From Parcubacteria group bacterium CG11_big_fil_rev_8_21_14_0_20_39_22 (GTDB lineage: Bacteria > Patescibacteriota > Minisyncoccia > Phycocordibacterales > GCA-002787175), in assembly GCA_002787175.1 (NCBI GenBank), contig PCWC01000080.1, positions 1-5,742 on the forward strand: a DNA stretch of 5,742 bases, in the 5' to 3' direction. The translations under genes were made by a program, and so were the position numbers. The stretch's first letter is position 1. Each line of letters opens with the position of its first letter. Below the pieces are notes generated by a model. The model saw only the letters and a program-made list of their open reading frames with translations. It did no database searches and was not told the origin of the DNA. This document shows, in pieces, positions 5,639 to 5,742 of this stretch.

Positions 5639-5742
5639 ACATTACCTGCCTGTATGACTAAGTTCACATACATATTGCACTCATTAACCAAATGGGCACA
5701 AGATGAAAATACAATCAAAATATCGAGGAATTAAAGGGTTTG

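Larger units (their letters stand above)
5413..5742. other. Gene-free region downstream of the kinase
   Basis: I see no supported gene in these 330 nt. It begins with a weak AU-rich stem-loop (5426-5446), passes into an A/T low-complexity block (about 5481-5539), then a distinctly more GC-rich patch with small dyads (5584-5638), and ends in ordinary AT-rich sequence. An ATG at 5703 opens a frame that runs off the window edge after 13 codons; that is too little to call. Confidence 0.65.

Noticed and set aside
5584..5660. tRNA-like stretch (GGTTCATC resembling a T-loop)
   Set aside because: No acceptor stem, D arm or anticodon arm can be formed around it.
5703..5742. ATG-initiated frame running off the right edge (MKIQSKYRGIKGF)
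   Set aside because: Thirteen codons, no ribosome site and no promoter in a sensible place. It could be a real gene start, but it cannot be supported here.
1..5742. Alternative genetic code (TGA as glycine) as in some Patescibacteria
   Set aside because: No TGA occurs inside any of the four coding frames, while TGA ends two of them at sensible family or operon boundaries.

Overview
The window is an AT-rich bacterial segment with one co-directional block of four genes on the plus strand: dnaJ, a PlsC-type acyltransferase, a 532-residue protein I do not recognise, and a multi-pass membrane histidine kinase. A 354-nt leader precedes the block and a 330-nt gene-free tail follows it. Junctions are tight (7 nt between genes 1 and 2, 46 nt between 2 and 3 with the start I prefer, and a 17-nt overlap between 3 and 4), so one operon is the simplest reading. 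All genes read through with the standard bacterial code and no TGA occurs inside any frame, which argues against lineages that read TGA as glycine.

Organism: the kinase (7TM-type N-terminus, 'THQIRSPL' phospho-acceptor box), the AT-rich base composition, the low-complexity A/T intergenic repeats and the unrecognised protein together suggest a Candidate Phyla Radiation / Patescibacteria genome, perhaps Parcubacteria-like. This is inference from style; no marker gene is present.

Layout. 1-354: non-coding leader with a near-perfect 30-nt palindrome (101-130), a 9-bp direct repeat flanking a 14-bp inverted repeat (166-196), a good sigma70-type promoter (283-311) and a 5'UTR hairpin (322-342) just upstream of dnaJ. 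355-1437: class A DnaJ co-chaperone. 1445-2149: membrane-associated acyltransferase. 2196-3794: unrecognised protein with a histidine-rich conserved-looking C-terminus and a basic hydrophobic segment near the N-terminus; a strong Shine-Dalgarno fixes its start. 3778-5412: sensor kinase with no response regulator in view. 5413-5742: no supported gene; weak AU-rich stem-loop, A/T low-complexity repeat, then a GC-richer structured patch.

How they may work together (inference): the acyltransferase and the kinase act at the membrane, and the unrecognised protein may associate with it. Co-transcription with DnaJ suggests an envelope or stress-response cassette. Nothing in the sequence proves a shared function, and the unrecognised protein is the best candidate for something undescribed.
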